DNA of 36,763 nucleotides, from the NCBI GenBank assembly GCA_025408405.1, contig JANYJE010000072.1, positions 1-36,763 of the forward strand, read 5' to 3'. Below are positions 25,114 through 34,198 of the stretch, one piece after another (position 1 is the stretch's first letter; every line of letters begins with the position of its first letter). This stretch comes from Nitrosomonadales bacterium (GTDB taxonomy: Bacteria > Pseudomonadota > Gammaproteobacteria > Burkholderiales > Gallionellaceae). Under the pieces are notes generated by a model. That model was not told the origin of the DNA. It saw only the letters and a program-made list of their open reading frames with translations, and searched no databases. The position numbers were made by a program, and so were the translations under genes.

Positions 25114-25125
25114 GCGGCACTTTTT
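25094..25125 (+). terminator. Terminator hairpin between truB and rpsO, overlapping the rpsO promoter
   Basis: GCCGCATT (25094-25101) pairs perfectly with AATGCGGC (25111-25118), loop of 9, followed by ACTTTTTATT. It can stop read-through from truB while the overlapping promoter restarts transcription. Confidence 0.7.
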
Positions 25126-25140
25126 ATTGGAGGTAACTAA

Positions 25141-25410
25141 ATGTCTATTACGACAGCGCAGAAGTCACAAATTGTGACCGATTATCAACGTGCCAAGGGC
25201 GACACCGGCTCCCCTGAGGTTCAAGTAGCTTTGATGACGGCGCGCATCAACTACCTGACCGGGCATTTCAAAGAACATAGCAAGGATCACCACTCACGTC
25301 GCGGCCTGCTGCGCCTGGTGAGCCGCCGCCGCAAGCTGCTTGACTACCTCAAGAGCAAGAACGAAAACAGCTACCAGGAGCTGATCAAGCGTCTGGAACT
25401 GCGCAAGTAA
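25141..25410 (+). CDS. rpsO: 30S ribosomal protein S15
   Basis: S15 is a primary 16S rRNA binding protein. The 89-residue product is full length, with the typical [20 protein letters not shown] and H-x4[24 protein letters not shown] segments. GGAGG at 25130-25134 precedes the ATG. In E. coli S15 represses its own translation through a leader structure; no pseudoknot was worked out here. Confidence 0.98.
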   Translation: MSITTAQKSQIVTDYQRAKGDTGSPEVQVALMTARINYLTGHFKEHSKDHHSRRGLLRLVSRRRKLLDYLKSKNENSYQELIKRLELRK

Positions 25411-25421
25411 CAGCTTCAACC

Positions 25422-25455
25422 AAGCGGGTCGCGATAGCGGCCCGCTTCATTTCAT
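25422..25455 (+). terminator. Hairpin between rpsO and pnp (attenuating terminator-like)
   Basis: AAGCGGG (25422-25428) pairs with CCCGCTT (25441-25447), with a further short helix inside, then CATTTCATT. It matches the position of the rpsO-pnp attenuator known in E. coli; the weak T run suggests partial termination. Confidence 0.5.
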
Positions 25456-25502
25456 TCCCGCAGCGGCGCGATTGCGTCATGTCATGCATAGAGAGGTCAA
25501 TC

Positions 25503-27614
25503 TTGAGTCACTACAAAAAAACATTAAGCTACGGTAAACATCAACTGACCCTGGAAACTGGCGAAATCGCGCGTCAGGCAAGCGGGGCGGTAATGGTCAG
25601 CCTGGATGATACGGTGGTGTTGGTCACAGTAGTTGGCTGCAAAGATTCCAAGCCCGAGCAGGATTTTTTCCCTATGACCGTGGATTACCAGGAGCGCACT
25701 TACGCTGCGGGTAAAGTGCCCGGCGGCTTTCTGCGCCGCGAAGGTCGTCCCAGCGAAAAGGAAATTCTGGTGTCGCGCCTGATCGACAGGCCGTTGCGCC
25801 CGCTGTTCCCGGAAGGTTTCTACAACGAGGTGCAGATCGTGGCGACCGTGCTGTCATCGGATAGCCAGATCGATGCCGACATTCCTGCCATGATCGGCGC
25901 TTCTGCTGCTTTGGCACTCTCCGGTATCCCTTTTGACGGTCCTATCGCCGCCGCACGCGTGGGTTATGTGAACGAGCAGTATGTGCTGAACCCGACAGCT
26001 GATGAATTGAAGCAGTCGCGCATGGATCTGGTGGTTGCCGGCACTGCGCAGGCTGTGCTGATGGTTGAGTCCGAGGCCAGCGAGCTGACTGAAGAGGTGA
26101 TGCTGGGCGCGGTCATGTATGGCCATGAACAAATGCAGAGCGTGATCCAGGCGATTAACGAAATGGCTGACGCAGCGGGCGCCGATGCATGGGATTGGGA
26201 GCCGGCCGCCAAGGACGAGGCGCTTATTGCCCGGATAGCCGAACTGGCCGAAAGCGACCTGACTGCAGCCTATGCCGTGCGCCAAAAACAGGCACGCACT
26301 GAGCAGGTGAATGCCATCCGCAATCGCGTCATCGAAGCTGTGTGTGGCGACGGCTCGGTAGCCAAGAATCATGTTAACGATTTATTCCAGGCGCTGGAAT
26401 CCAAGATTGTGCGCGGCCAGATCCTGAATCGTGAACCGCGCATCGATGGGCGCGACACGCGCACAGTACGTCCCATCACCATACGCACCGGCGTGCTGCC
26501 GCGCACTCACGGCTCTGCGCTGTTTACTCGCGGCGAAACGCAGGCACTGGTTGTGGCAACACTGGGCAGCAGCCGCGATGCACAAAAAATCGATGCTCTG
26601 CAAGGCGAATACTCCGACCGTTTCATGCTGCATTACAATTTTCCTCCTTATGCTACAGGTGAAACCGGCCGCGTAGGCACGCCCAAGCGCCGCGAAATCG
26701 GCCATGGCCGTTTGGCCAAGCGCGCCCTGGTTTCAGTGCTGCCCAGCGCAGAGGATTATGGTCAGGCAATGCGCATCGTGTCCGAGATTACCGAATCAAA
26801 CGGTTCCAGCTCGATGGCCTCGGTGTGCGGTGGCTGCCTGGCCCTGATGGATGCGGGTGTGCAGATCAAGACCCATGTGGCGGGTATTGCCATGGGTCTG
26901 ATTAAGGAAGGCAACCGTTTTGCCGTGCTGACTGACATTCTGGGCGACGAAGATCATCTCGGCGATATGGACTTCAAGGTGGCGGGCTCCGAGCAGGGCA
27001 TCACTGCATTGCAAATGGACATCAAGATCAACGGCATCACACGTGAAATCATGCAGGCTGCCCTGAGCCAGGCACGCGAAGGACGCATGCACATTCTCGG
27101 CATCATGAAAGAGGCCATGCCCACAGTGCGTGCAGAAGTTTCGATTCACGCGCCGCGCATCATCAAAATGAAAATCAACCCCGAGAAAATCCGTGATGTG
27201 ATCGGCAAGGGCGGGGCAGTCATTCGTGCGTTGACCGAAGAAACCGGCACATCGATTGATATCGATGATGATGGCAACATCACTATTTCCTGCGTGAGCA
27301 GTGAAGCCGGTAGCCTCGCCAAACAGCGCATCGAGGGCATCGTTGCCGAGGTGGAAGTAGGTAAGGTTTACGAAGGCCCGGTGGTCAAGTTGCTGGATTT
27401 CGGCGCGATCGTAAACATCATGCCGGGCAAGGATGGCCTGCTGCATATTTCGCAGATTTCCAATGAGCGCATCAACACGGTTTCTGAGCATCTGAAAGAA
27501 GGCCAGATCGTGAAAGTGAAAGTGCTGGAAGCGGATGACAAAGGCCGCATGCGTCTAAGCATGAAGGCTTTGCTGCCAGTGCCTGAAGCCGGTGCTGCGC
27601 CAGCTGCAGAATAA
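25503..27614 (+). CDS. pnp: Polyribonucleotide nucleotidyltransferase (PNPase), TTG start
   Basis: PNPase degrades RNA 3'-5' by phosphorolysis as part of the degradosome. The 703-residue product has two RNase PH domains (about 10-225 and 305-540, with [22 protein letters not shown] and [13 protein letters not shown]). A KH domain (near 555, [15 protein letters not shown]) and an S1 domain (near 615-685) follow. Family members begin only a few residues before the [19 protein letters not shown] block. GAGAGG at 25491-25496 sits 6 bp before the TTG at 25503, so TTG is preferred. An ATG at 25479 would add eight residues. Confidence 0.95.
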   Translation: MSHYKKTLSYGKHQLTLETGEIARQASGAVMVSLDDTVVLVTVVGCKDSKPEQDFFPMTVDYQERTYAAGKVPGGFLRREGRPSEKEILVSRLIDRPLRPLFPEGFYNEVQIVATVLSSDSQIDADIPAMIGASAALALSGIPFDGPIAAARVGYVNEQYVLNPTADELKQSRMDLVVAGTAQAVLMVESEASELTEEVMLGAVMYGHEQMQSVIQAINEMADAAGADAWDWEPAAKDEALIARIAELAESDLTAAYAVRQKQARTEQVNAIRNRVIEAVCGDGSVAKNHVNDLFQALESKIVRGQILNREPRIDGRDTRTVRPITIRTGVLPRTHGSALFTRGETQALVVATLGSSRDAQKIDALQGEYSDRFMLHYNFPPYATGETGRVGTPKRREIGHGRLAKRALVSVLPSAEDYGQAMRIVSEITESNGSSSMASVCGGCLALMDAGVQIKTHVAGIAMGLIKEGNRFAVLTDILGDEDHLGDMDFKVAGSEQGITALQMDIKINGITREIMQAALSQAREGRMHILGIMKEAMPTVRAEVSIHAPRIIKMKINPEKIRDVIGKGGAVIRALTEETGTSIDIDDDGNITISCVSSEAGSLAKQRIEGIVAEVEVGKVYEGPVVKLLDFGAIVNIMPGKDGLLHISQISNERINTVSEHLKEGQIVKVKVLEADDKGRMRLSMKALLPVPEAGAAPAAE

Positions 27615-27639
27615 ATTCCTGGTAGGCAATCTGGAAATG

Positions 27640-27664
27640 GCCCCGTTTTACGGGGCTTTTTTCT
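27640..27664 (+). terminator. Intrinsic terminator of pnp
   Basis: GCCCCG (27640-27645) pairs with CGGGGC (27651-27656), loop TTTTA, followed by six T. Confidence 0.92.
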
Positions 27665-27748
27665 TGGGCGCGTGCAACGCACAGTTACGTTAGAATTGAA
27701 GTTGTCTGGCATTCCTTTCCTGGCACAACAGCAACCATTTGAGCTATT

Positions 27749-29557
27749 TTGAATTCCACTGCATTCGACCCTAAAGCCTTCGTCGCTTCCCTGCCGCTGC
27801 TCCCAGGCGTTTATCGCATGCTGGATGCGTCGGGGCAAGTGCTGTACGTGGGCAAGGCAGGGCAACTGAAGAAGCGAGTCGCTTCATATTTCCAGAAAAC
27901 CAATATATCGCCGCGCATCCGCTTGATGGTGTCGCATATTGCGAATATCGAAATCACCGTCACGCGTACAGAGGCGGAAGCGCTGCTGCTGGAAAACAAT
28001 TTAATCAAGAGCCTCAAGCCGCGCTACAACATTCTGTTCCGGGATGACAAGTCCTACCCGTATATCATCTTGACCGGCGAGCAGTTTCCTCGCTTGGCCT
28101 ATTATCGCGGGGCAATCTCAAAGCAGCATCAATACTTCGGGCCTTATCCAAACTCTTATGCGGCCAAGGAGAGTATCGCCCTGCTGCAAAAGGTGTTTCG
28201 CCTGCGCACCTGCGAAGACAGCGTGTTCAACAACCGCACTCGCCCCTGCCTGCTGCATCAGATTCAACGCTGCACGGCGCCTTGCGTCGGCCTGATTGGT
28301 CCTGAGGATTACGCCACTGATGTGCGCAATGCGGCACTGTTATTGCAAGGCAAACACGATGAGGTAGAGGTGCGTTTGCGCACGGCGATGGAGCAGGCGG
28401 CTGAAGGGCAGCATTACGAGCAGGCGGCTGCCTTGCGCGACCAGTTGCAGGCTTTGCATACGGTGCAGCAAAAGCAGTTTATGGAAAGTGGCCGGGCGAC
28501 CGATGCCGACATCGTTGCGGTAGCCGGGTTGAATGGTGTTTTGTGCGTGAATCTGGCGATGGTGCGCGGTGGGCGGCATTTGGGGGACAAACATTTTTTC
28601 CCGCAAAATGCAGATGGGCAGAGTGTGGCCGAAGTACTGGAAGCATTTTTGGCACAACACTACCTGGAGCGCAGCGTGCCGCCGCTGATACTCACCAGCC
28701 ACGAAATTCCAGCTGAAGAGATGGAAGCCCTGTTCAGCCAACAAGCGGGGTACAAGGTGCAGATACGCCATAGCGCCAGCGGCGAGCGTCGCCAGTGGCT
28801 TGATATGGCGCAGAGCAATGCACTTCTGGCGCTGCAGCAGCAGGCCGGGCAGCAGGCCGGGCAATTGCTCAGGCTGGAAGCCCTGCGCAAAGAGCTGTTA
28901 TTGCCGCAGCTGTCCCGCATTGAATGCTTTGATATCAGTCATACCATGGGTGAGGCCACCGTGGCCTCCTGTGTGGTGTACGACAACCTGGCGATCAGGC
29001 CTGGTGAGTATCGCCGCTACAACATCAGCGGAATTACGGGCGGGGATGATTATGCGGCGATGCGTCAGGCTCTGTTAAGGCGTTATCAAAAACTGCAGGC
29101 GGGCGAAGGCAAGCGTCCTGATCTGATATTGATAGACGGCGGGGCAGGTCAGCTGGGTGTCGCGATTGCAGTGATGACAGAATTGAACCTGACGGATATT
29201 CAGCTGATGGGCGTGGCAAAAGGGGTGGAGCGCAAGCCGGGCATGGAGCAATTATTGCTACCGCAGCAGGAAAAGCCGCTACAATTAGCTCCGGATAGCC
29301 CCGCGCTGCATTTGATTCAGCAAGTTCGTGACGAGGCGCATCGCTTTGCCATCAGCGGACACCGCGCGCAGCGCGGCCGTGCGCGCACGGCTTCGATGCT
29401 GGAAGAGATCAGCGGGGTAGGCGAGAAACGCAGACGGAACTTGCTATCACGTTTTGGCGGGCTTAAAGGCGTGCAACAGGCAAGTGTTGAAGAGCTGGCA
29501 CAGGTTGAAGGTATCAGCCCCTTGCTGGCAGAAAAGATTTACCAGCGGCTCCATTAA
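27749..29557 (+). CDS. uvrC: Excinuclease ABC subunit C
   Basis: UvrC makes both incisions in UvrABC nucleotide-excision repair. The 602-residue product has the GIY-YIG nuclease domain (PGVYRMLD...[18 protein letters not shown], residues 19-49) and a Cys-rich linker. It also has a UVR motif near 200, the RNase H-like C-terminal nuclease ([24 protein letters not shown]) and a helix-hairpin-helix end. No ATG lies in frame near the start; TTG at 27749 gives the usual N-terminus, with only a weak GAG upstream. Confidence 0.95.
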   Translation: MNSTAFDPKAFVASLPLLPGVYRMLDASGQVLYVGKAGQLKKRVASYFQKTNISPRIRLMVSHIANIEITVTRTEAEALLLENNLIKSLKPRYNILFRDDKSYPYIILTGEQFPRLAYYRGAISKQHQYFGPYPNSYAAKESIALLQKVFRLRTCEDSVFNNRTRPCLLHQIQRCTAPCVGLIGPEDYATDVRNAALLLQGKHDEVEVRLRTAMEQAAEGQHYEQAAALRDQLQALHTVQQKQFMESGRATDADIVAVAGLNGVLCVNLAMVRGGRHLGDKHFFPQNADGQSVAEVLEAFLAQHYLERSVPPLILTSHEIPAEEMEALFSQQAGYKVQIRHSASGERRQWLDMAQSNALLALQQQAGQQAGQLLRLEALRKELLLPQLSRIECFDISHTMGEATVASCVVYDNLAIRPGEYRRYNISGITGGDDYAAMRQALLRRYQKLQAGEGKRPDLILIDGGAGQLGVAIAVMTELNLTDIQLMGVAKGVERKPGMEQLLLPQQEKPLQLAPDSPALHLIQQVRDEAHRFAISGHRAQRGRARTASMLEEISGVGEKRRRNLLSRFGGLKGVQQASVEELAQVEGISPLLAEKIYQRLH

Positions 29558-29584
29558 AGAATTTAGTTTTATATCGACATATTC

Positions 29585-30160
29585 ATGCCACTTAATATTC
29601 CCATTTTGCTTACCTGGTTCAGGATAGTCATGATCCCGGTTTTCATCGGTATTTTTTATGTGTCCGACGCGACGCTGAGCCTGCATCATAAGCATCTGTT
29701 CAGTGCGCTGTTATTTACGCTTGCCGCAATCACCGATTGGCTGGATGGCTACCTGGCGCGCTCGCTCAACCAGACCTCTGCGTTCGGTGCCTTTCTTGAT
29801 CCGGTAGCAGACAAGCTGATGGTGGCTGCTGCTTTGATCGTGCTGGTTAACCTGGCTTATGTGGATACCCTGATTGCCTTTATCATCATCGGCCGCGAGA
29901 TAGCCATATCGGCCTTGCGTGAGTGGATGGCGCAACTTGGCAATAGCAAAAGCATCGCCGTATCCATGCTGGGAAAGCTTAAGACAACATTCCAGATGAT
30001 TGCCATCCTGCTGCTGCTTTACCATGAGCCGGTGCTGTCATTCCCAACGCAAATAATCGGCACCGCTCTGGTATATCTCGCCGCACTGCTCACTTTATGG
30101 TCGATGGTTTACTACCTGATGCTGGCGATGCCGCAAATCACACAAAAATCTCGCGAGTAG
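29585..30160 (+). CDS. pgsA: CDP-diacylglycerol-glycerol-3-phosphate 3-phosphatidyltransferase
   Basis: This inner-membrane enzyme makes phosphatidylglycerophosphate, the first step towards phosphatidylglycerol and cardiolipin. The 191-residue product has several membrane helices and a perfect CDP-alcohol phosphotransferase motif DG-x2-AR-x8-G-x3-D-x3-D (DGYLARSLNQTSAFGAFLDP then VAD), residues about 54-76. uvrC-pgsA adjacency is common in proteobacteria. A tRNA cluster follows. Confidence 0.95.
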   Translation: MPLNIPILLTWFRIVMIPVFIGIFYVSDATLSLHHKHLFSALLFTLAAITDWLDGYLARSLNQTSAFGAFLDPVADKLMVAAALIVLVNLAYVDTLIAFIIIGREIAISALREWMAQLGNSKSIAVSMLGKLKTTFQMIAILLLLYHEPVLSFPTQIIGTALVYLAALLTLWSMVYYLMLAMPQITQKSRE

Positions 30161-30162
30161 AT

Positions 30163-30191
30163 TTGATTTTTTTGAGTGAGATAGGTATAGT
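30163..30191 (+). promoter_or_regulatory. Promoter of the tRNA-Pro/Arg/His cluster
   Basis: TTGATT (30163-30168) and TATAGT (30186-30191) are 17 bp apart and lie just upstream of tRNA-Pro. Confidence 0.7.
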
Positions 30192-30200
30192 GGCGGGCTT

Positions 30201-30277
30201 CGGGGTGTAGCGTAGCCTGGTAGCGCGCCTGCTTTGGGAGCAGGATGTCGGGAGTTCGAATCTCTCCACCCCGACCA
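30201..30277 (+). tRNA. tRNA-Pro(TGG)
   Basis: A 77-nt tRNA with acceptor CGGGGTG/CACCCCG, anticodon TGG in the loop TTTGGGA, T loop TTCGAAT and an encoded CCA. Confidence 0.97.
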
Positions 30278-30315
30278 GGTTTAAGTATTAAAGCGTATTA
30301 ATACCCGAAAGAATT

Positions 30316-30392
30316 GTGCCCGTAGCTCAACCGGATAGAGCACCAGCCTTCTAAGCTGGGGGTTGCTGGTTCGATTCCAGTCGGGCACACCA
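30316..30392 (+). tRNA. tRNA-Arg(TCT)
   Basis: A 77-nt tRNA with acceptor GTGCCCG/CGGGCAC, anticodon TCT in CTTCTAA, T loop TTCGATT and an encoded CCA. Confidence 0.97.
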
Positions 30393-30414
30393 AGGTACGG
30401 TGCAAGTTTCAATG

Positions 30415-30490
30415 GTGGTCGTAGCTCAGTTGGTAGAGCCCTGGATTGTGATTCCAGTTGTCGTGGGTTCGAGCCCCATCGATCACCCCA
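30415..30490 (+). tRNA. tRNA-His(GTG)
   Basis: Acceptor GTGGTCG pairs with CGATCAC (one G-T pair). The anticodon GTG lies in ATTGTGATT, the T loop is TTCGAGC, and CCA is encoded. A G at 30414 can serve as the extra G-1 opposite the C73 discriminator, as required in tRNA-His. Confidence 0.96.
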
Positions 30491-30587
30491 GTTTCTTCAA
30501 GCAGTTAGCAGTAAACTACCTCTTCCCCCTGCGTTACCGTAGCCAAATCGTAACTGCCAATAACGCGCAGTTCAGATAGCTTATCTA

Positions 30588-30692
30588 CTATTCAGCTAAA
30601 TGCTCGCTGGAGAGGTGAGCATACCGCCTTACCATCTCTGCGGTTTCCCATCCGCCTAGCTCTTGCAACACATGGAGTGGACTTCCCAGACT
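30588..30692 (-). pseudogene. Tyrosine-recombinase (phage-type integrase) C-terminal remnant
   Basis: On the minus strand about 34 codons read [20 protein letters not shown], then [11 protein letters not shown] and a TAG at 30588-30590. This is the last part of phage-type integrases, with the nucleophile Tyr in RRYAHLS. A TAA lies just upstream in frame, and no homology continues, so only the tail remains. It sits about 100 bp from the tRNA-His 3' end, a usual integration target. The remaining 150 bp to the next gene holds nothing I recognise. Confidence 0.8.
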
Positions 30693-30846
30693 TTAGTAGA
30701 CATTTGATAATGTCGAAACAGAACTGGAGCAAGTCATATGAGCAAAGTCTTACCTGAATCGACTTTATCCCTGCTTCGATCGTAGTGCGTACCTGAGTTG
30801 TCTGTTGCATGATTGTGCGGGCCACACCATCAATCTGCCCCCAGTC

Positions 30847-31251
30847 TTAAATTTCAGTTAGAAGCGTATTAATTGCGAGACGCGCTTTGGTGAGTGCCAT
30901 GCCGAGATTTGCTGACCTTCGACAGACGAAACAGGCAACTTGATCCTGATTCTTTGCACGGATGAAGATGTGAATCAAATTGTCGCTATGGACGATAATC
31001 TCTTGGAAGTAGTGGCGGTTGTCTTCTTTAAGGCCGCGCGCATTTTTGAAAATATCCTCGATAATTTGGACGTTGACGCCTTGATAGAGATCGGCAGTCG
31101 CGGCAGCCAGAAGCTCGACTACTGAACTTGGTTGCGAATCCACCGAATTGATGCCCAGTAGCATTCCGCTGGAGATATCTATATAACCCGCAGCCATGCA
31201 CTCAGGGATTGAGGCAATTGTGGTTTGAAGTGCGTTACTCAAGTCAGCCAT
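30847..31251 (-). CDS. Roadblock/LC7-like domain protein (hypothetical)
   Basis: The 134-residue product starts MADLSNALQTTIASIPECMA. It has an alpha-beta pattern of the Roadblock/LC7 or profilin-like kind: GYIDISSGMLLGINS, a long helix, then IIVHSDNLIHIFIRAKNQDQ and a final CRRSANLGMALTKAR helix. In bacteria such proteins often sense or regulate small GTPases or twitching motility, but no partner GTPase is nearby. AAGGGGA upstream of ATG 31251 supports this start over the ATG at 31281. A TATAAT on the minus strand (31292-31297) may be its -10 box. The fold call is by eye. Confidence 0.5.
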   Translation of the reverse strand: MADLSNALQTTIASIPECMAAGYIDISSGMLLGINSVDSQPSSVVELLAAATADLYQGVNVQIIEDIFKNARGLKEDNRHYFQEIIVHSDNLIHIFIRAKNQDQVACFVCRRSANLGMALTKARLAINTLLTEI

Positions 31252-31408
31252 GATTCCCCTTTGCACTGTGGTTGTTATCAAATACCGAGTGATTATACTT
31301 CCCTTGTGTTACAGCAGCGTTGCAAGGCAACTTATTGCAAATCTAAATTAGTAAGCCCGTGACCATTCCGCTCCGCTCATTTATTTAACTATGGAATAGC
31401 TCTAAGCT

Positions 31409-31948
31409 TCAAAAAACAGACTCTTTGTTACCCAATTTTGCAGTCGGAAAATGATGCTTTAAGTACTCGACAAAGGCGTGCGGGGTTGCTGGTGTAATTA
31501 CGACTACTCGCTTGGGCAACACTAAAACAACTGATTGGCTCAGGTCGGTACCAAAAAGCCGAAAACGTCCAATAGTGCTGTTGTGGTACAAGCCGGTGAA
31601 AGAATATAGCCCGCCATTTCCGAAAAGGCGGATTGCTCCTTTGCACACTTCAGGTTCAAACCATATCTGGCTGAGCCCATCCAGCGGGATGCGGGTGGAG
31701 GAAATCAGCCGTCTGATGTACAAATTGTGTGCATCGACTGAGTATCCAGTGACTACAAAGAGAATGCTGATAACAAGAATGGCAGGCAGGGTCAATGCAA
31801 TTACCAAACCGAAAGTATGTGTTAGTCCGTACGGTGTTGGAATCGCCCGATAGGCGGCCACCCCGATCACTAGTATGAGGAGTGTGCCAAGAGTCGACGT
31901 TACTTTGAGGATGCTTGGCCAAGGAGCCACTGAAAACTGTAAACTCAT
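31409..31948 (-). CDS. Membrane protein with bacterial PH-like domain (hypothetical)
   Basis: The 179-residue product has two hydrophobic helices (about residues 15-34 and 45-66), then a soluble part. That part begins YSVDAHNLYIRRLISSTRIP, with LDGLSQIWFEP and a final strand/helix VVVITPATPHAFVEYLKHHF. This is the pattern of the small bacterial PH domains (bPH_5-like), where a beta barrel follows two helices. Function is unknown. It is on the same strand as the Roadblock-like gene, with a lower GC content than the flanking housekeeping genes. The following 268 bp (31949-32216) hold no gene. Confidence 0.55.
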   Translation of the reverse strand: MSLQFSVAPWPSILKVTSTLGTLLILVIGVAAYRAIPTPYGLTHTFGLVIALTLPAILVISILFVVTGYSVDAHNLYIRRLISSTRIPLDGLSQIWFEPEVCKGAIRLFGNGGLYSFTGLYHNSTIGRFRLFGTDLSQSVVLVLPKRVVVITPATPHAFVEYLKHHFPTAKLGNKESVF

Positions 31949-32216
31949 TTGAAGATCATATCTAAAGTCTTACTAATTAGTGAAATAAGTTGCTTGCTCG
32001 ATCCAACTGTCCTGCTGGCTTATAGCAACTGAATTGAGCTTGGGAATATTCGCAGTCTAATAAAGCGCATAGGCAGGACGATTCTGCCACTACCAGCCTT
32101 GTGACGGTTTCAGGTATTGCTGTGTTTCACCCTGCTGCGTTTGATTTTTCTACAAGATGCCGCTCATCAGGGGCGAGGCGGTTACAATATCGGCCATATT
32201 TCAACTTCTCGCTATC

Positions 32217-32936
32217 ATGACTGAACCAGTTCGTCTTTCAAAACGCCTTGCCGAGTTGCTTTCCTGCTCGCGGAGCGAAGCCGAGCAGTATATCGAGGGT
32301 GGCTGTGTGCTGGTGGATGGGCAACTGGTGGAAGAGCAGGGGGCCAAGGTGCTGCCGCAGCAAAAGGTAGAGTTGATACCGCAGGCCAGCCTTGCCGCTC
32401 CCGCACCAGTCACTATCCTGTTGCACAAAACGGCTGGCTGCGATATGGAAGCCAACCCTGCAGCGCAGCTGATCACGCCAGAAAATCATTCTGCTGATGA
32501 TCGCTCAGACACTCGTTTTATCAAACGCCACCTGACCGGGATGACCCTGACAGCCCCTCTGGAAGCCTATGCCAGCGGCCTGCTGGTGTTGACCCAGGAC
32601 TGGCGTATTGCGCGCAAGCTGATCGACGACACGGCAAAAGTTGAGCAGGAATTCATCGTCGAAGTGAGCGGTGCGATAGCAGCGGATGGTCTGAAACTGC
32701 TTAATCACGGGCTCAAGTTTAATGGACGCGAATTGCCACCCATCAAGGTCAGCTGGCAAAATGAAACCCGTTTGCGTTTTGCCCTCAAGGGGCCGCAATT
32801 GGGGCAGATCCGGAGCATGTGTGAAAAGGTGGGTTTGAATGTGGTCGCGATGAAGCGCATCCGTATCGGACGCTTGCCGATGGCGGGGCTGCAGGCAGGG
32901 CAGTGGCGCTATTTGCTGGGCTACGAGCAATTCTAG
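32217..32936 (+). CDS. RluB/RluF-like pseudouridine synthase homologue with altered catalytic motif
   Basis: The 239-residue product has an N-terminal S4 RNA-binding domain (about 5-60: RLSKRLAELLSCSRSEAEQY, VLVDG). A pseudouridine synthase fold follows (about 65-235: ILLHKTAGCD, TQDWRIARKLIDD, EQEFIVEVSG, IRSMCEKVGLNVVAMKRIRIGRL). In active relatives the catalytic loop reads G-R-L-D-x-x-T/S-x-G-L. Here the same place reads APLEAYASGL, so the Arg is Pro and the essential Asp is Glu. The protein is otherwise complete, and I recall similar LES/LEA forms in other betaproteobacteria, so it may be a conserved non-canonical branch. The ATG at 32217 lacks a clear ribosome binding site. Confidence 0.8.
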   Translation: MTEPVRLSKRLAELLSCSRSEAEQYIEGGCVLVDGQLVEEQGAKVLPQQKVELIPQASLAAPAPVTILLHKTAGCDMEANPAAQLITPENHSADDRSDTRFIKRHLTGMTLTAPLEAYASGLLVLTQDWRIARKLIDDTAKVEQEFIVEVSGAIAADGLKLLNHGLKFNGRELPPIKVSWQNETRLRFALKGPQLGQIRSMCEKVGLNVVAMKRIRIGRLPMAGLQAGQWRYLLGYEQF

Positions 32937-32967
32937 GTAGTGAGCAGATAAAAAATAAACAAGAATT

Positions 32968-33537
32968 ATGAATTCCCGGATAAGCACTCAGCTAATAAGC
33001 AACTCTGTTATTCACATCGGCTTCATGCCGGATAGCACAGAGATCAACCGCCAGATTATGCAAGGCTACATGCCGTTACGCGAGCAGGACCTGGTGCGGC
33101 GCAGCCATTTCTTTGCTGGTCGCTACGAAAATCTTTATATAGAGCGCGAGCGAATTCCGGCGTTAGCGCTCGTACTGGAACAGGCGGAGAGCTATGCGCG
33201 CAACATCTTGCCGCCCGTGCGGCAGATGAGCAGCGGCTTCTGGCTCAATGACATGGGATCGGGGCAGGTGACCAGTGAGCACGACCACGACGACTATGAC
33301 GAAATGCTCTCAGGGGTTTACTACGTTCAGGTTCCCGATAACTCAGGCGATCTGGTCATCCTGGATAAGTACAGCCGCACCCTGGTCACACCGCAGGCCG
33401 GGATGTTTGTATTCTTTGCGCCCTCTGTGGTGCACTCGGTGAACATGAATAATAGCGGTGAGCGCCGTATTTCCATGGGCATGAACTTTGGCCCTGGAGC
33501 AGATCAGTCAGGGAGGCAAGATGGACACAAGCGTTGA
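32968..33537 (+). CDS. Putative 2-oxoglutarate/Fe(II)-dependent oxygenase
   Basis: The 189-residue product has a double-stranded beta-helix pattern with HDHDDYDEMLSGVYYV around residues 110-125, supplying the His-x-Asp iron ligands. FFAPSVVHSVNMNNSGERRISMG near 150-172 supplies the distal His and the Arg that would bind 2-oxoglutarate. This resembles the TIGR02466/PF13759 putative 2OG-Fe(II) oxygenases. The substrate is unknown. The end overlaps the next gene by 17 bp, suggesting co-translation. A weak ribosome binding site precedes the ATG at 32968. Confidence 0.75.
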   Translation: MNSRISTQLISNSVIHIGFMPDSTEINRQIMQGYMPLREQDLVRRSHFFAGRYENLYIERERIPALALVLEQAESYARNILPPVRQMSSGFWLNDMGSGQVTSEHDHDDYDEMLSGVYYVQVPDNSGDLVILDKYSRTLVTPQAGMFVFFAPSVVHSVNMNNSGERRISMGMNFGPGADQSGRQDGHKR

Positions 33538-34198
33538 GCCGGGTAAACAGGAACTCGTTATCGACATCTTCTCCGATGTCGTCTGTCCCTGGTGCTTTAT
33601 CGGCAAGCACCAACTGGAAGCCGCATTGCAGATGCTCGCGCGCGAGCGGCCTGAAATTAGAGTAACGGTGCGCTGGCTGCCGTATTTTCTGAACCCGGAT
33701 GCACCTCTGGAAGGCGATCCTTACCGTCCCTTTCTGGAGCATAAGTTTGGCGGTGCTGCCGCAGTCGACGCGCTGTTGGCGCGTGTGCAGGCAGCGGCAC
33801 AAAACGCTGGTCTGAATTTGGCGATGGACAGGATACGCCTGCGTGGCAACACGCTTAACGCACACAGGCTGATCCATCGCTTCCAGAAACGCGGCAATGC
33901 GGATGCACTGGTGGAAAGGCTGTTTTCCGCACATTTTCAGCGCGGCGAGTTTATCGGCGATACGGCGCTGCTGGTTAACATTGCCGTCGAGTGCGGTGAC
34001 GAGGCCGGTGCAGTGGCAGCCTATCTGACTTCAACCGATGACAGCATCGCCGTGCTGGAACAGGCCAGACGCGCGCAGAAAGCCGGCATCAGCGGCGTTC
34101 CTTTCTTTATTTTCAATGGCAAGCAGGCATTGTCAGGCGCACAGCCAGCGCAAGATATTCTGGGCGTCATTCACCAAGCTCTTGAGCTAAACACCTAA
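33521..34198 (+). CDS. DsbA-family/FrnE-like thioredoxin-fold oxidoreductase
   Basis: The 225-residue cytosolic protein has [20 protein letters not shown] with a CPWC redox motif near residues 23-26. A helical insertion follows ([20 protein letters not shown]), then the C-terminal [20 protein letters not shown] with the cis-Pro loop. This matches the FrnE / 2-hydroxychromene-2-carboxylate isomerase-like branch of DsbA proteins. FrnE proteins are linked to oxidative stress and disulfide exchange; the role here is inferred. GGGAGG upstream of ATG 33521 sets the start. Its stop overlaps the stop of the convergent tex gene. Confidence 0.9.
   Translation: MDTSVEPGKQELVIDIFSDVVCPWCFIGKHQLEAALQMLARERPEIRVTVRWLPYFLNPDAPLEGDPYRPFLEHKFGGAAAVDALLARVQAAAQNAGLNLAMDRIRLRGNTLNAHRLIHRFQKRGNADALVERLFSAHFQRGEFIGDTALLVNIAVECGDEAGAVAAYLTSTDDSIAVLEQARRAQKAGISGVPFFIFNGKQALSGAQPAQDILGVIHQALELNT

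Noticed and set aside
30592-30825. A 77-codon minus-strand frame near tRNA-His
   Set aside because: The integrase tail reads in a different frame over the same bases, and this frame shows no family resemblance.
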